Shown here in pieces: positions 7,907-18,625 of a stretch of DNA of 64,000 nt. The notes under the pieces are model-generated. The model made no database searches and was not told the origin of the DNA. It saw only the letters and a list, made by a program, of their open reading frames with translations. Position 1 is the stretch's first letter. Each line of letters starts with the position of its first letter. This stretch comes from Paludibacteraceae bacterium. GTDB lineage: Bacteria; Bacteroidota; Bacteroidia; Bacteroidales; Paludibacteraceae. The stretch is from positions 840,711 through 904,710 of the forward strand of contig JAEERP010000001.1 of assembly GCA_016285885.1 (NCBI GenBank), given 5' to 3'. The translations under genes were made by a program, and so were the position numbers.

Positions 7907-8896
7907 ATGAAGAAAGATAACATAAAAACCGCACTTAAAGTTATATTCTCCCTAGGCTTGGGAATCCTTATTTTTTGGTACGTCTACAAGGATTGGGACA
8001 TCGACACATTGATGGACAACCTCCGCGGCGTGAGAATCATCTGGATCATCATTCCTCTCTTCATCGCCCTCCTGAGCCACTTCCTGCGCGCCGTAAGATG
8101 GAAAATGCTGATCGACCCGCTCGGGAAGGAGGTGAACCTCTGGAACGTATACGGAGCCGTCATGGCCGGATATTGCATCAACTACGCCGTGCCGAGAGCC
8201 GGAGAGATCGCCCGGTGTGGCTTGGTGAAGAAATACGAGGGGGTTCCCTTCACAGAATTGCTCGGCACGCTCATCGTGGACAGAAGCGTGGACATCATCG
8301 TGGAGGGCTTCGTCATCCTCCTCACCATCGTCCTACAATACTCCGAAATCATGCAATTGGCGGAGCAATACCACCTCATCGAGGGAGCTATCGGACTCTT
8401 ATCCAACCCTATCACTTGGATAATCATCATTTTGCTCATCGCCTTACCTCTCCTATTCAGGAAGGCGATCAAGAACACGAAGATATATGCGAAGATCAAG
8501 GAGATGCTCTCGAATGTGGTCAACGGACTGAAATCCGTGCTGAAATTGGAGCACAAGGGGCTCTTCATCCTCTACTCCATCCTCATCTTCGTCTGCTACT
8601 ATTTCATGTTCTACCTCTGCTTCTTCGCTTTCGACTACACGGAGAACCTGAGCATGCTCTGCGGACTCTCCGCGTTCGTCATGGGTAGCCTCGGCATCAT
8701 CGCCCCTGTACAGGGCGGTCTGGGCGCATGGCACGTCCTGGTAATCGGAACCCTCGTCACCTACGGTGTGTTCGAAGACCAAGCCTGCTCTTTCGCCCTG
8801 TTAGTCCATGGTTCCCAAACCCTCATGCTGATCTCAGTGGGCATACTCGCCATGGCCCTCATGTTCTACTTCAACAAGAAAAAAACGAACGCATGA
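7907..8896 (+). CDS. Flippase-like (LPG synthase TM-region / UPF0104) membrane protein
   Basis: A 329-residue integral membrane protein with about eight hydrophobic segments and the family-typical motifs AVMAGYCINYAVPRAGE (around 84-100) and GSLGIIAPVQGGLGAWH (around 262-278). It belongs to the superfamily of the flippase domain of MprF (lysylphosphatidylglycerol synthase), so lipid or lipid-linked substrate movement is likely, but no substrate can be read from the sequence. A TAATTTTG -7-like box lies at 7882-7889. Its stop overlaps the start of the TPR gene (ATGA), so the two are translationally coupled. Confidence 0.9.
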   Translation: MKKDNIKTALKVIFSLGLGILIFWYVYKDWDIDTLMDNLRGVRIIWIIIPLFIALLSHFLRAVRWKMLIDPLGKEVNLWNVYGAVMAGYCINYAVPRAGEIARCGLVKKYEGVPFTELLGTLIVDRSVDIIVEGFVILLTIVLQYSEIMQLAEQYHLIEGAIGLLSNPITWIIIILLIALPLLFRKAIKNTKIYAKIKEMLSNVVNGLKSVLKLEHKGLFILYSILIFVCYYFMFYLCFFAFDYTENLSMLCGLSAFVMGSLGIIAPVQGGLGAWHVLVIGTLVTYGVFEDQACSFALLVHGSQTLMLISVGILAMALMFYFNKKKTNA

Positions 8897-11085
8897 CCAA
8901 CAAGGAAATAGAGACACTCTACAGAGAATTATGCGCCCACGTGACGGAGAAGAGGATCAAGCCCGCGCTCGACATCCTGCACACGCTGTTGGACATCAGG
9001 CAATCGGGGGAGATGACCGACGAGTGCCGCCGCATCGAAACGACCTACCAATACATGCTGCAATATGCCCTGTCCGGCACGAAGGATAAGGAGCAGAAGA
9101 AGATATACGACCAACTGCGCACGGACCTGCTGGAACTGGCGGACCGCCTCCGTGAGGGCATCTTCACACAGAACGCCAGCAACTACCTCTACGGTAAAAA
9201 GAAAGGCTTAGGGCAAACCACCCTCCCTCCCGCCGAAGAGATGCGAGACCACCTCTCCACAGAGAAAATGAACTGGCTATCCAGCAACCTCGAAGCGAAC
9301 AGGGACGCCCTGCGGGAGAGGGAGAACTACACCAACCGCCTATTCGACCTCATATGGCTGAACGACAAGATGACGGAGAGCGAGGCTCAAACCATCAGCG
9401 ACCTCTGCACCGACGAGGATATCTATTGGTGTGACCAATGCCTCCTCGTATCCGCACTGACCGCCAGCCTGTTCCGCATATTCGACGAACGCAAGTTCCT
9501 GATCCTCATCGACGCCTATGAGCTGAACCCATCCGAACAGGTCAGGCAAAGAGCCATCACAGGCTTTGTGATCTGCTCCTACCTCTACAACAGCAGGCTT
9601 CCCCTCTACTCCAACCTCCACAACCGCACCCTCATCTGGGCGAAAGGCCAAGGGGTGAGCGATAACCTGCAAGAGATATTCCTTCAGATCATCCGTAGCA
9701 AAGAGACCGAAATCATCGAGAAGAAAATCAAGGAGGTCATCCTCCCCGAGATGGAGAAGATCACCCCCCTCATCAAGAAGAAACTGAAGCTGGACGAACT
9801 GATGGATGCGGGAAAGCCATCGGCGGACGCCAACCCGGAGTGGCAGGAGATGATGGACAAGAAGGGCATCACCGACAAGATACAGGAGTTCTCCGAAATG
9901 CAACTAGAAGGGTCGGACGTGTTCCTCAGCACATTCAAGGAGATGAAAACGTTCAGCTTCTTCGACGAGACCGCCAACTGGTTCAGACCATTCGACACCA
10001 ACTCGCAGATTCCGTCCTTCTTCGCCAACGGAATGGCTGATTCGCTCTTCCACAGCGCTTTGGAAAGCCCCATCTTCTGCAACTCGGACAAATACTCCAT
10101 GGTGATCGGTCTGAATTACCTCCCAGACGAGCAGAAGAAAACGATGAGCCAATCCTTCAAGGAGGAGGCCGAAAACCTCCGCGACCTCAAGGAGAGCCAA
10201 AATACGCTGAACAGCAACGCAAACAGAATAACCATCAGCAAACAATACTTGCATGACCTCTACCGATTCATGAAATTGGGTCGGCACAAAGAGGACTTCA
10301 TCGACATATTCAAACTCAGGCTACTCCTGCACAAATCCTTTTACCTACAGGAGCTCCCCGACAAGGAGAACATCCTACGGGCCATGGGAGAGCTATACTT
10401 CAAGAAGGAGTTCCACGAGGAGGCGAAGAACATCTTCATCATCCTGCTCTCCTCGCAACCCAACGACACCGAGCTACTGCAGAAATGCGGGTATTGTTTC
10501 CAGAAGGAGGGAAACTACAAAGAGGCGTTGACTTACTACGAGAAGTCGGACACCATCAAGACGGGGAACGTCTGGACCATCAAGCGAATCGCCTTCTGCC
10601 ACCGCAACCTGCGCCACACGGAACAGGCGTTGCGTTACTTCAGGGAAGCGGAACGGCTCAACCCAGACGATCTGAACACCCAACTGAACATCGGTCACTG
10701 CCTGCTCGAGATGGAGCAATACGAAGAGGCGCTCAACACCTTCTTCAAGGTAGAATACCTCTCCAGCAACAACGAAAAAGTGTGGAGAGCCATCGCTTGG
10801 TGCGCCCTCTCCATCGGCAAGTTGGAGCAAGCGGAGAAATATGCGCTCAAGCTACCGGAGGAGAAACGTGACCAACACGATTGGCTGAATCTCGGACACG
10901 TAGAACTCTGCCTGGGAAAAATCAGCGAGACCGTCCGTTGCTATGCGACAAGCATACAGAAATTAGGCGAAGAGAGTGAACTATTCTCCGAGATGATGGA
11001 GGAAGACAAAGAGATGCTATTCAGAAACCACGTGGACGAAAACCTGTTGCCGCTGGTCATCGACCAAGCCTACTTCAAATCATAA
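8893..11085 (+). CDS. Tetratricopeptide-repeat protein
   Basis: A 730-residue soluble protein, no signal peptide. The start ATG at 8893 overlaps the preceding stop as ATGA; the frame is open further upstream but that part is only a shadow of the flippase-like gene. The C-terminal third (about 500-680) has clear TPR units such as AKNIFIILLSSQPNDTELLQ, EALTYYEKSD, ALRYFREAERLNPDD and EALNTFFKVEYL. The N-terminal two thirds are helical and unassigned. TPRs mediate protein-protein contact; partners are unknown. Coupling to the flippase-like gene suggests a shared role. Confidence 0.85.
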   Translation: MTNKEIETLYRELCAHVTEKRIKPALDILHTLLDIRQSGEMTDECRRIETTYQYMLQYALSGTKDKEQKKIYDQLRTDLLELADRLREGIFTQNASNYLYGKKKGLGQTTLPPAEEMRDHLSTEKMNWLSSNLEANRDALRERENYTNRLFDLIWLNDKMTESEAQTISDLCTDEDIYWCDQCLLVSALTASLFRIFDERKFLILIDAYELNPSEQVRQRAITGFVICSYLYNSRLPLYSNLHNRTLIWAKGQGVSDNLQEIFLQIIRSKETEIIEKKIKEVILPEMEKITPLIKKKLKLDELMDAGKPSADANPEWQEMMDKKGITDKIQEFSEMQLEGSDVFLSTFKEMKTFSFFDETANWFRPFDTNSQIPSFFANGMADSLFHSALESPIFCNSDKYSMVIGLNYLPDEQKKTMSQSFKEEAENLRDLKESQNTLNSNANRITISKQYLHDLYRFMKLGRHKEDFIDIFKLRLLLHKSFYLQELPDKENILRAMGELYFKKEFHEEAKNIFIILLSSQPNDTELLQKCGYCFQKEGNYKEALTYYEKSDTIKTGNVWTIKRIAFCHRNLRHTEQALRYFREAERLNPDDLNTQLNIGHCLLEMEQYEEALNTFFKVEYLSSNNEKVWRAIAWCALSIGKLEQAEKYALKLPEEKRDQHDWLNLGHVELCLGKISETVRCYATSIQKLGEESELFSEMMEEDKEMLFRNHVDENLLPLVIDQAYFKS

Positions 11086-11202
11086 AAAAGTCTCCCCTAA
11101 AATTTAAAGGGGGAAACGTCTTCATTCACATAACAGGCAAAACACACGACAAGGGCATTGTCACGTCCTTACAATTCTTAATTCTTAACTCTTAATTCAT
11201 AA

Positions 11203-12438
11203 TTAATTTTTCGCCCTGTATATCAGCGTCGAACTATTCTCCGGCACGAACACCTCCCTCGCATAGCGGCGCACATCCGCAGCCGTCACCGCCCGATAAC
11301 ACCGCACATCCTCGTGCATCAGGTTCGCATCGCCCAATAGTTCATAATAGGCGAGGTTATTGGCCCGCTTCAGCAAAGTCATATTATCCTGCAATTGGGC
11401 CGCCTCGTATTTATTCTTCACCTTCTCCAATTCATCATCCGGCACTAGCTCGTCACAGAGGCGCTTCACCTCCGCATCGAACGCCTGCTCCGCCTGTTCG
11501 AACGTCACCCCATCGGACAACAAACCCGTCAGGTAGAAGAGGCCCGTCTCGATATCGCCTGTAATATAGGCGTTTAGCTCGGTAAAAAGAGGGTTCTCCT
11601 TCACATACTTGCGGTAGAGACGAGACGATGTGCCATTCGACAAGACATCGGAGATCACGTCAGAGGTATAATAGTCCGGCTCCAACCGTCCGCAGACATG
11701 ATAGACCCTGCAGATCAAATCGGCTGGCACGTTCCGCTCCACCTCCATCCGCCTTGGTTCCGTCTGTTTCGGCTCAGGAGGAATCGCACGCATCCGCACA
11801 TCCCGACGAGGAATGTCACCGTACCACTTCTCCACCAAGCGTTTCGTCTCCTCCAAAGAGATGTCGCCCACAACCGAAAGGATAGCGTTGTTAGGCGCAT
11901 AATAAGAGAAGAAGAAGGAACGGACCTCCTCCAACGTAGCGTTCTCTATGTGAGATAATTCCTTACCGATCGTAGGCCATGCATAAGGATGATGATGGAA
12001 GGCCATGCCACGCATCAGATGCGACACGTCTCCGTAAGGCTGATTCAAGTTGCGTTGTTTGAATTCCTCGCAGACCACATTCCGCTGCACATCCAGGCTT
12101 TGCTGGCTGAAATCGAGGCTCAGCATACGGTCGGACTCCAACCAGAAACCCACCTCCGCGTTACACGAAGGAAGCATCAGGTAATAGTTCGTGAAGTCGT
12201 TGCAAGTCCAGGCATTGTCCTCGCCACAAGCGCGTTGCACAGGGTCGTCGTACGAAGGGATATGCACGGAGCCACCGAACATCAGATGTTCGAAGAGATG
12301 GGCGAAACCTGTATGGTCGGGATGCTCATCCCGAGAGCCCACATCATACAACGTATTGATCACCACCATCGGCGAGGTGGTATCCATCTGGTGCACCACC
12401 CTCAGCCCATTCTCCAGCACAAACTTATTGATTGCCAT
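11203..12438 (-). CDS. M16 family zinc metallopeptidase
   Basis: A 411-residue protein with the inverted zinc motif HxxEH (HLFEH in HTGFAHLFEHLMFGG, about residue 47) and the downstream acidic ligand region. The length fits one half-unit of the pitrilysin/PqqL/processing-peptidase family, which usually acts as a dimer of half-barrels. No signal peptide is seen, so it is probably cytoplasmic. It lies 9 bp after nfeD and 1.4 kb after glgB on the same strand, likely one operon. No partner M16 subunit is in the window. Confidence 0.93.
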   Translation of the reverse strand: MAINKFVLENGLRVVHQMDTTSPMVVINTLYDVGSRDEHPDHTGFAHLFEHLMFGGSVHIPSYDDPVQRACGEDNAWTCNDFTNYYLMLPSCNAEVGFWLESDRMLSLDFSQQSLDVQRNVVCEEFKQRNLNQPYGDVSHLMRGMAFHHHPYAWPTIGKELSHIENATLEEVRSFFFSYYAPNNAILSVVGDISLEETKRLVEKWYGDIPRRDVRMRAIPPEPKQTEPRRMEVERNVPADLICRVYHVCGRLEPDYYTSDVISDVLSNGTSSRLYRKYVKENPLFTELNAYITGDIETGLFYLTGLLSDGVTFEQAEQAFDAEVKRLCDELVPDDELEKVKNKYEAAQLQDNMTLLKRANNLAYYELLGDANLMHEDVRCYRAVTAADVRRYAREVFVPENSSTLIYRAKN

Positions 12439-12447
12439 TGTACCCTT

Positions 12448-13836
12448 TTATTTCTTATAGACATACATCTGTCCCATCTCATACTTGCGGATCACGACCG
12501 TCTCATTCTTCTCGATGAAACCATTTTCGGCGACCGCATCATAGATCTCTCCATCCACGATGACCTTGCCCGCCGGACGCAGGTCGGTGTGAGTCGTGCC
12601 CTCCTTGCCCGCCATAGCGTTCAACGACACATCATTGCTCACGTAACCATCCTCCTTATCCTGCGATTTAGTGAGCGCGAGATTCTTGAACATACCATCC
12701 GTTCCGATCTTCGAAGTCAGATAGATGATGAGAACAAAAGAGCCCAGCATCGAGGCGAGCACCGTGGCCAGAGCCACGACGAAAGAACTCGACGTCACGC
12801 CACCGAAATCGAACGCATCATTCGGCAGAAGGCTCAACGTGAGACCTGCGATGATGCACAATATACCGGCGATACCCGCCACACCGAAGCCCGGTATGAC
12901 AAAGATTTCCAATAGCAATAGGACAATACCCACCAAGAAGAGGACCGCCTCCCACACATCCACCAGACCATCCAAATAGAGCGGAGCGAAGTAGAGCAAA
13001 GCAGCCACGATGGAGGCCAACAAAGCGAAACCAATGCCTGGTGTCTGCATCTCGAAATAGATGCCTCCGATAATGATCATGATCAGAATACCCTGAAAGA
13101 CAGGGTTCATCAGGAAGCCAAGCAGTCTATCGAAGGCAGTCGCCTTGTAGGAGGTCAGCTCATAATCATCCACTTGGAAAGCCTCAACGATGATTTGTGG
13201 AATAGAGTTGTAGATACCCTCGCAGTAACCATTCTGGCGAGCCTCATTGGCGGTGAAGGCCAGGATACGGGTGGAATCCACGATATCAGGCACCACCACC
13301 CGCTCGTCCACCATCGCCTCCGCGATGCGAGGGTCACGGAACCAAGTCTCTACCGTGTCTCCATTCACCACCTTCTTAACCTTTCCATGGCTCTCCGCCG
13401 TCGAACGGATGGTGGAGCGCATGTACGACTGATACTTGTCCGGCATCTTCTCACCGCTCTCGTTCACCACTGTCGCCGCACCGATGTTCGCCCCCGAGCG
13501 CATGTAGATACTATCGCAGGCGATGGAAATCAGCGCACCCGCAGAGGCCGCATTATTGTCGATGAAAACATAGATGGGGATCTCGCAATTGATGATCAGC
13601 GTACGCATGGAATCGGCATAATTCACCAACCCACCATACGTGTTCAGGTGCAGGAAAATACCATCCACATGAAGCGAGCGAGCCTCATCCACACCATTCT
13701 TCAAGCATATCCAGCTGGTACTCCCGATCTCCTCGAAGATTTTAATCTCATGATATTTCTTCGTCGCACCGAACGAACTGAAAACAGAGACAAAAAGTCC
13801 CAATAATATCAGCAATAATAGAGAACCCTTTTTCAT
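12448..13836 (-). CDS. NfeD-type membrane serine protease (long form)
   Basis: A 462-residue protein with signal peptide (MKKGSLLLLILLGLFVSVFS), an N-terminal ClpP/SppA-like protease domain (FIDNNAASAGALISIACDSI carries the catalytic Ser region), a central block of membrane helices (about 245-375) and a C-terminal OB-fold NfeD domain (about 400-462, GKVIVDGEIYDAVAENGFIE). Long NfeD proteins usually pair with a stomatin/SPFH protein; none is encoded here. It starts 17 bp after glgB stops and precedes the M16 protease, so two proteases share the transcript. Confidence 0.93.
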   Translation of the reverse strand: MKKGSLLLLILLGLFVSVFSSFGATKKYHEIKIFEEIGSTSWICLKNGVDEARSLHVDGIFLHLNTYGGLVNYADSMRTLIINCEIPIYVFIDNNAASAGALISIACDSIYMRSGANIGAATVVNESGEKMPDKYQSYMRSTIRSTAESHGKVKKVVNGDTVETWFRDPRIAEAMVDERVVVPDIVDSTRILAFTANEARQNGYCEGIYNSIPQIIVEAFQVDDYELTSYKATAFDRLLGFLMNPVFQGILIMIIIGGIYFEMQTPGIGFALLASIVAALLYFAPLYLDGLVDVWEAVLFLVGIVLLLLEIFVIPGFGVAGIAGILCIIAGLTLSLLPNDAFDFGGVTSSSFVVALATVLASMLGSFVLIIYLTSKIGTDGMFKNLALTKSQDKEDGYVSNDVSLNAMAGKEGTTHTDLRPAGKVIVDGEIYDAVAENGFIEKNETVVIRKYEMGQMYVYKK

Positions 13837-13853
13837 ATATCATTCAAATAATT

Positions 13854-15878
13854 TTACTCAAAATCATCCGCACCCTTCAGCCTCAACACACAAGCCGAGC
13901 GTGAAGGCAAATAGAGCAGTAACCACTCCTTGCCATCAGGGCGGGGAGCGTCGCCTGGCATCGTGAGATGGTTCGTGCTATCATCCACCAATCCGAACCC
14001 GCCAAACTCCTTATCGTCCGTATTCAACACAATCTCATACTCGCCCGCCTCCGTAAGGATACCATAGTCTGAGAAAGACTTGTACGGGTGGAAATTAAAG
14101 ACAAAGACCAGATCCTTGCGGCGGAAGGCCAGCACTTGATCATCAGACTTGTCCCACAGTTCGATCAGCTTGGACTCCTCGAACTTGTGCGAGTCACGTA
14201 TCAGCTTGATCATCTTCTTGTCGAAATCACCCAAGTACTTGTATTTAAGGTCGGTATCATCCACCAAGTGCCACTGCCGGCGCGCATACTTGTACGACCA
14301 GCCATTCCCTTCGCGAGGGAAATCGATCCACTCCGGATGACCGAACTCATTGCCCATGAAGTTCAGATAGCCACCGTTGATGGTCGCTAACGTAATCAAA
14401 CGGATCATCTTATGCAGAGCGATGGCACGGTCCACCATGTACGACGAATCGAACAAGCGAGACATGTGCCAATACATATCCGCATCCGCCAATCTGAAAA
14501 TCAACGTCTTATCTCCAACCAAAGCTTGGTCGTGGCTCTCCGCATAGCTAATCACCTTCTCATCCCCTCGCCTATTCGTCAAGGTCCAGAGGATATGCCC
14601 CGGCTTCCAATCCTCGTCCCTGCACTCCTTGATGATCTTGATCCAGAAATCAGGGATACCCATGGCGAGGCGATAGTTAAAGCCCATTCCACCGTCACTG
14701 ATCTTAGCGGCCAAGCCAGGCATACCGCTCACATCCTCCGCTATGGTGATGGCCCGAGGGTTCACCTCATGGATCAGATGGTTCGCCAACGTGAGGTAGC
14801 AGATGGCGTCACCATCCTGGTTCGGGCTATAGTAGTCGGAATAGTTCGAGAAGGAAGTACCCATGCCATGGTCGAGGTACATCATGGAGGTGACCCCATC
14901 GAAGCGGAAACCATCGAAATGGAACTCATCCAGCCAATATTTGCAATTGGAAAGCAAGAAGTGGACCACCTCGTTCTTCGCATAGTTGAAGCAATAGGAG
15001 TCCCACTGCCGATGTTCGCCACGCGCACCGTCGTGGAAATACTGGTAACGGGTACCATCCAAGCAGCCGAGGCCCTCGTTCTCGTTCTTCACCGCATGGG
15101 AATGTACCAAATCCATGATAACGGCAAGGCCCATTTGGTGGGCGGTGTCGATCAGTTCCTTCAGTTCGTCAGGCGTCCCGAAGCGGGAAGAAGGTGCGAA
15201 AAAGCTGGACACATGGTAACCGAACGATCCATAGTAGGGATGCTCTTGTATGGCCATGATCTGCACGCAGTTGTAACCATCGGCGACAATGCGCGGCAGC
15301 ACATTATCCTTGAACTCACGATAGGTGGAGACCCGCTCCGCCTCGCCAGCCATACCCACATGCGACTCGTAGATCAGCAACGGGGAGACCGATGGCTTGA
15401 ACTTCTTGACCGTAAACTTATAGGGTTTCTCAGGCGCCCATACCTGAGCGGAAAAAATCTTCGTCTCATCATCCTGAACCACACGATTGGCCCAAGCCGG
15501 GATACGTTCGCCACAGCCACCATCCCAATAGACCTTCATCTTGTAGAGGTCGCCATGCTTCATCGCATTCTCGGGCATTTCCAGCTGCCAGATGCCATTC
15601 TTCAGGGGTTGAAGTTGGTATTTCTTCGACTCTTGCCATCCATTAAAATCTCCAATAAGATAGATAGACGTCGCATTAGGCGCCCACTCACGGAAGACCC
15701 ATTTCTTCGCCTCATGATGCAAACCAAAATAGAGGTAACCTGATGCAAAATCAGACAGGGATTGGGATGGCCCACACAGCTCGGAGAGCCGTTTCATATA
15801 GTATTTATACCTACCGACGATAGCATCCTGATAGGGTTTCAACCATAAATCATTCTTAATCAGCCTTAACATTTCCAT
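13854..15878 (-). CDS. glgB: 1,4-alpha-glucan branching enzyme
   Basis: A 674-residue GH13 enzyme that makes alpha-1,6 branches in glycogen. The N-terminal CBM48 is at about 55-150 (FREWAPNATSIYLIGDFNGW), followed by the catalytic barrel with nucleophile Asp327 (GFRFDGV) and acid/base Glu381 (AEDVSG), the NESHDQ-like YAESHDQALVG, and a C-terminal all-beta domain. The length and domain plan match the eukaryote-like short branching enzymes typical of Bacteroidetes. No glycogen synthase or phosphorylase is adjacent; nfeD follows after 17 bp. Confidence 0.96.
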   Translation of the reverse strand: MEMLRLIKNDLWLKPYQDAIVGRYKYYMKRLSELCGPSQSLSDFASGYLYFGLHHEAKKWVFREWAPNATSIYLIGDFNGWQESKKYQLQPLKNGIWQLEMPENAMKHGDLYKMKVYWDGGCGERIPAWANRVVQDDETKIFSAQVWAPEKPYKFTVKKFKPSVSPLLIYESHVGMAGEAERVSTYREFKDNVLPRIVADGYNCVQIMAIQEHPYYGSFGYHVSSFFAPSSRFGTPDELKELIDTAHQMGLAVIMDLVHSHAVKNENEGLGCLDGTRYQYFHDGARGEHRQWDSYCFNYAKNEVVHFLLSNCKYWLDEFHFDGFRFDGVTSMMYLDHGMGTSFSNYSDYYSPNQDGDAICYLTLANHLIHEVNPRAITIAEDVSGMPGLAAKISDGGMGFNYRLAMGIPDFWIKIIKECRDEDWKPGHILWTLTNRRGDEKVISYAESHDQALVGDKTLIFRLADADMYWHMSRLFDSSYMVDRAIALHKMIRLITLATINGGYLNFMGNEFGHPEWIDFPREGNGWSYKYARRQWHLVDDTDLKYKYLGDFDKKMIKLIRDSHKFEESKLIELWDKSDDQVLAFRRKDLVFVFNFHPYKSFSDYGILTEAGEYEIVLNTDDKEFGGFGLVDDSTNHLTMPGDAPRPDGKEWLLLYLPSRSACVLRLKGADDFE

Positions 15879-16045
15879 AACAATTGCTTACATGTTATTA
15901 ATGTAAAAGTAACAAATTAATCCTAAAAAACGGTACGATTCCGCGTCATTTTATCTAAAAAAGTTTAAAAGAGAAAACGGGTGGACTTTCCACCCACCAC
16001 CAGGACGGAAAGGAGGGAAACGCAGCGTTCCGACCATACAAAAAT

Positions 16046-18619
16046 TTAGAAATTGAAGTGGACACCGAAGCGCACCCCACTCTTATCAACCCCCTCGTGT
16101 TCCTTGTAGGAGAGTCGCCACACATAATCGACACGGAAGACCTTGAAGATATTCTCCACACCGGCGCTGACCTCCATATACGGACGATCCCCTAAGGTGT
16201 AGGTGGTCGACGGGAAGGCGAACAACCCCTCCGGATTATCAGCGCGCAACGGATTGTTGTCACGCGACAAATTTCCCCATAACCCTCTGAAGGAGAAGAC
16301 CTCGCGCAATTGCAACTTGCGGATCACCGGTATTCGGTTCAGCACAAGACCGTTCATGTAATAGGTCAGGTACCATGCCACAGACTGGTCGTTGATGAAC
16401 TCAACCGGATCCATCAAATTGAAGGCCTCATTATCAATGAAATACGAAGAGGAGACTGGCGGTATATCCAGCAAAGTATAAGGAACCCTATTCCAAACCT
16501 TCACTCCCTTCAAGACAAAATCTATGTAGCCGAAGTAGGAGAACCAGACCCTTTTCTCGAAGCTCAGCTCTGTTTTATGGCAAGTATAGTCAGAGCCAAG
16601 AAAGCCATCCTTAGCGACGGAGTGCGACAAGAGCAATATCGGCACCTCTTTATTCAAGGTGAAGCGGTGTTGTCTGGACTGGAAGAATTTCTCCTTCGGA
16701 GCGAAACGGAAAGAGAGCTTCAACGTGCTCATGGAATAGTTATCGAGCGAAGACACACCCCCCATTTCATCGTACCGCTGGAAATCAGTCAAGAAGGTGG
16801 AATAGGAAGTCTTGAAACTGAAATGGGCATTGAGAGAAAAGCCCGAATGGTACTCATGGCGGTAAGAAAGGCCGGCATCCCTGGCGTAGATCGCGTCACG
16901 ATCGTCCGAGCGACTAAACAAGGAGCTGATCGCATTGCCCCCCACCGAGCTATACGACTCGTCACCCACCTTTTCCACATCGTACCGGTAGTAGCCCGTC
17001 AGAGAGTGGACAGGGAACTCCACATGATACTTCTTCTTATCGTTGAACGAATACTCGACGGACCCCATTCCCTTCGGACGTTTGTCCTTAAAGCCATAGG
17101 CGGCATAACCGGAAAGGAAAAGATGCTTATGGAACGAGGTGGTCGTCTCACCTCCAAAACGAAGGCGGAAACCCTCCAGTTCATTGGCAGAGATCATGGA
17201 GAAGACAGGGCCGATATCGAACGGACTATTTTCCTTTCGGATAGGGATAAAATTATTGGTGCAAATCTTCACGAACCCCTCCGTGAAACGGTAGATCGGC
17301 ACATGACGGAGCTCTGTCATCAGGAGGCTCGTGCGTGACTCCTGTTCGGAAAGCGGCACATGGCGTAACGAATCCCACTCCGTAGCAGAAGCGGCATGCG
17401 TGGCCGACTCGTCCACCACAGGGTCAGGGAAATCAAAGAGCGGCATATCCGCAGGACGTTCAAAGGAGTAGTTACGGTAAGCGTTCAAACGCTCCCCATA
17501 GACGCGAGGAGCCGCCGGCACAAAGAATGCCACGCTGATGAAATCCTTCGTCAACAAGCGAGTCCCATCCGGCGCATAAGCGAAGTCCTGGTCGAACGAC
17601 ATGCTCTCGACGAAATTCAGATTGATATTCTTCGGCAGGTTGAAATGAGCCCTTTTCAACGCATATGAAGAGTCCAACGCCACATATAGGCTACCCGTGA
17701 AACCATACGCCTCCGTCGTGTGGGGCGTAAAGGCGATGTTCACGCAACGCACGCTATCGATTTCCAACGTATCCACCGCAAAAAACTTATAGAAAGCGGG
17801 AGCCACATTGGAGAGCGGGCTCACAAAGTGATTCGAGAGCAGAACGATATCATTTTCAAAGATATCCACATCACGGAAGAACTCGTTGAAAGTATTTTGG
17901 ACCTCCTCCTGAGGCAATAATTCATCGATTCCATCGAATTTTTTCGCATGGATAACCGTCCGAACGCGTTCAGGGGAGGATTGTCGATAGAGGGTCGAAG
18001 CCACCTCACGCAGGCCAAGAGGAAGAATCGAACGACCCTTCTGCGTAGTGTCTATATGATCATACAAAAAGCCAAAACGCTTGTTCAGCATACCGAACTT
18101 ACCCGCCTCGAAACCATTCCACGCATACGTAATTTTCTGATACTTATCGCATTGATAATACGGGAGGTTGAGTAGAGAGGTCTTGTCCTTGTTCTCTATC
18201 ACCTTGCGGACCAAATCGAGCGCAGGGTTATTCTTTTTGGAATAGCGCTTCCTGTTTCGTCTGGAAACGACCACTTCATCGAGGGAATACTCCTCCCAGT
18301 TAAGGTCCATCTTCAGCGTGCGTTTCCTTCCATCCGCATTCACATAGATTTTCTTATCCCTATAGCCCATCATGGAAAAGACCAGATAGCCGGATTCTTC
18401 GGTGGAAAGGGAAAAAGTGCCATTCATGTCAGTAATCGTCCCCAAATCCGTCTTTTCGAAATAGACAGAGACATAGGGGAGCGTCTCCTTGCTAAGAGAG
18501 TCGCGGACAACCCCGCCAATCTCTGTTTTCTCAGAGAAAGCCTTCGTAGGGGAAAGCAGGAAAGCGCACAAGAAGAGTAAACTTCCGAACTTTCTTAGAA
18601 AAAATAAAACAGGGCTCAT
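16046..18619 (-). CDS. DUF5686 protein with carboxypeptidase-regulatory-like domain
   Basis: An 857-residue envelope protein. After the signal peptide comes a CarboxypepD_reg-like beta-sandwich (about 32-110: GGVVRDSLSKETLPYVSVYF ... GTITDMNGTFSLS), which in Bacteroidetes usually precedes outer-membrane barrels, then a long DUF5686 region that looks like a beta-barrel and ends in an aromatic C-terminus (GVRFGVHFNF). It is probably an outer-membrane protein of unknown function. It follows rnz by 6 bp on the same strand. Confidence 0.88.
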   Translation of the reverse strand: MSPVLFFLRKFGSLLFLCAFLLSPTKAFSEKTEIGGVVRDSLSKETLPYVSVYFEKTDLGTITDMNGTFSLSTEESGYLVFSMMGYRDKKIYVNADGRKRTLKMDLNWEEYSLDEVVVSRRNRKRYSKKNNPALDLVRKVIENKDKTSLLNLPYYQCDKYQKITYAWNGFEAGKFGMLNKRFGFLYDHIDTTQKGRSILPLGLREVASTLYRQSSPERVRTVIHAKKFDGIDELLPQEEVQNTFNEFFRDVDIFENDIVLLSNHFVSPLSNVAPAFYKFFAVDTLEIDSVRCVNIAFTPHTTEAYGFTGSLYVALDSSYALKRAHFNLPKNINLNFVESMSFDQDFAYAPDGTRLLTKDFISVAFFVPAAPRVYGERLNAYRNYSFERPADMPLFDFPDPVVDESATHAASATEWDSLRHVPLSEQESRTSLLMTELRHVPIYRFTEGFVKICTNNFIPIRKENSPFDIGPVFSMISANELEGFRLRFGGETTTSFHKHLFLSGYAAYGFKDKRPKGMGSVEYSFNDKKKYHVEFPVHSLTGYYRYDVEKVGDESYSSVGGNAISSLFSRSDDRDAIYARDAGLSYRHEYHSGFSLNAHFSFKTSYSTFLTDFQRYDEMGGVSSLDNYSMSTLKLSFRFAPKEKFFQSRQHRFTLNKEVPILLLSHSVAKDGFLGSDYTCHKTELSFEKRVWFSYFGYIDFVLKGVKVWNRVPYTLLDIPPVSSSYFIDNEAFNLMDPVEFINDQSVAWYLTYYMNGLVLNRIPVIRKLQLREVFSFRGLWGNLSRDNNPLRADNPEGLFAFPSTTYTLGDRPYMEVSAGVENIFKVFRVDYVWRLSYKEHEGVDKSGVRFGVHFNF

Positions 18620-18625
18620 ATCACA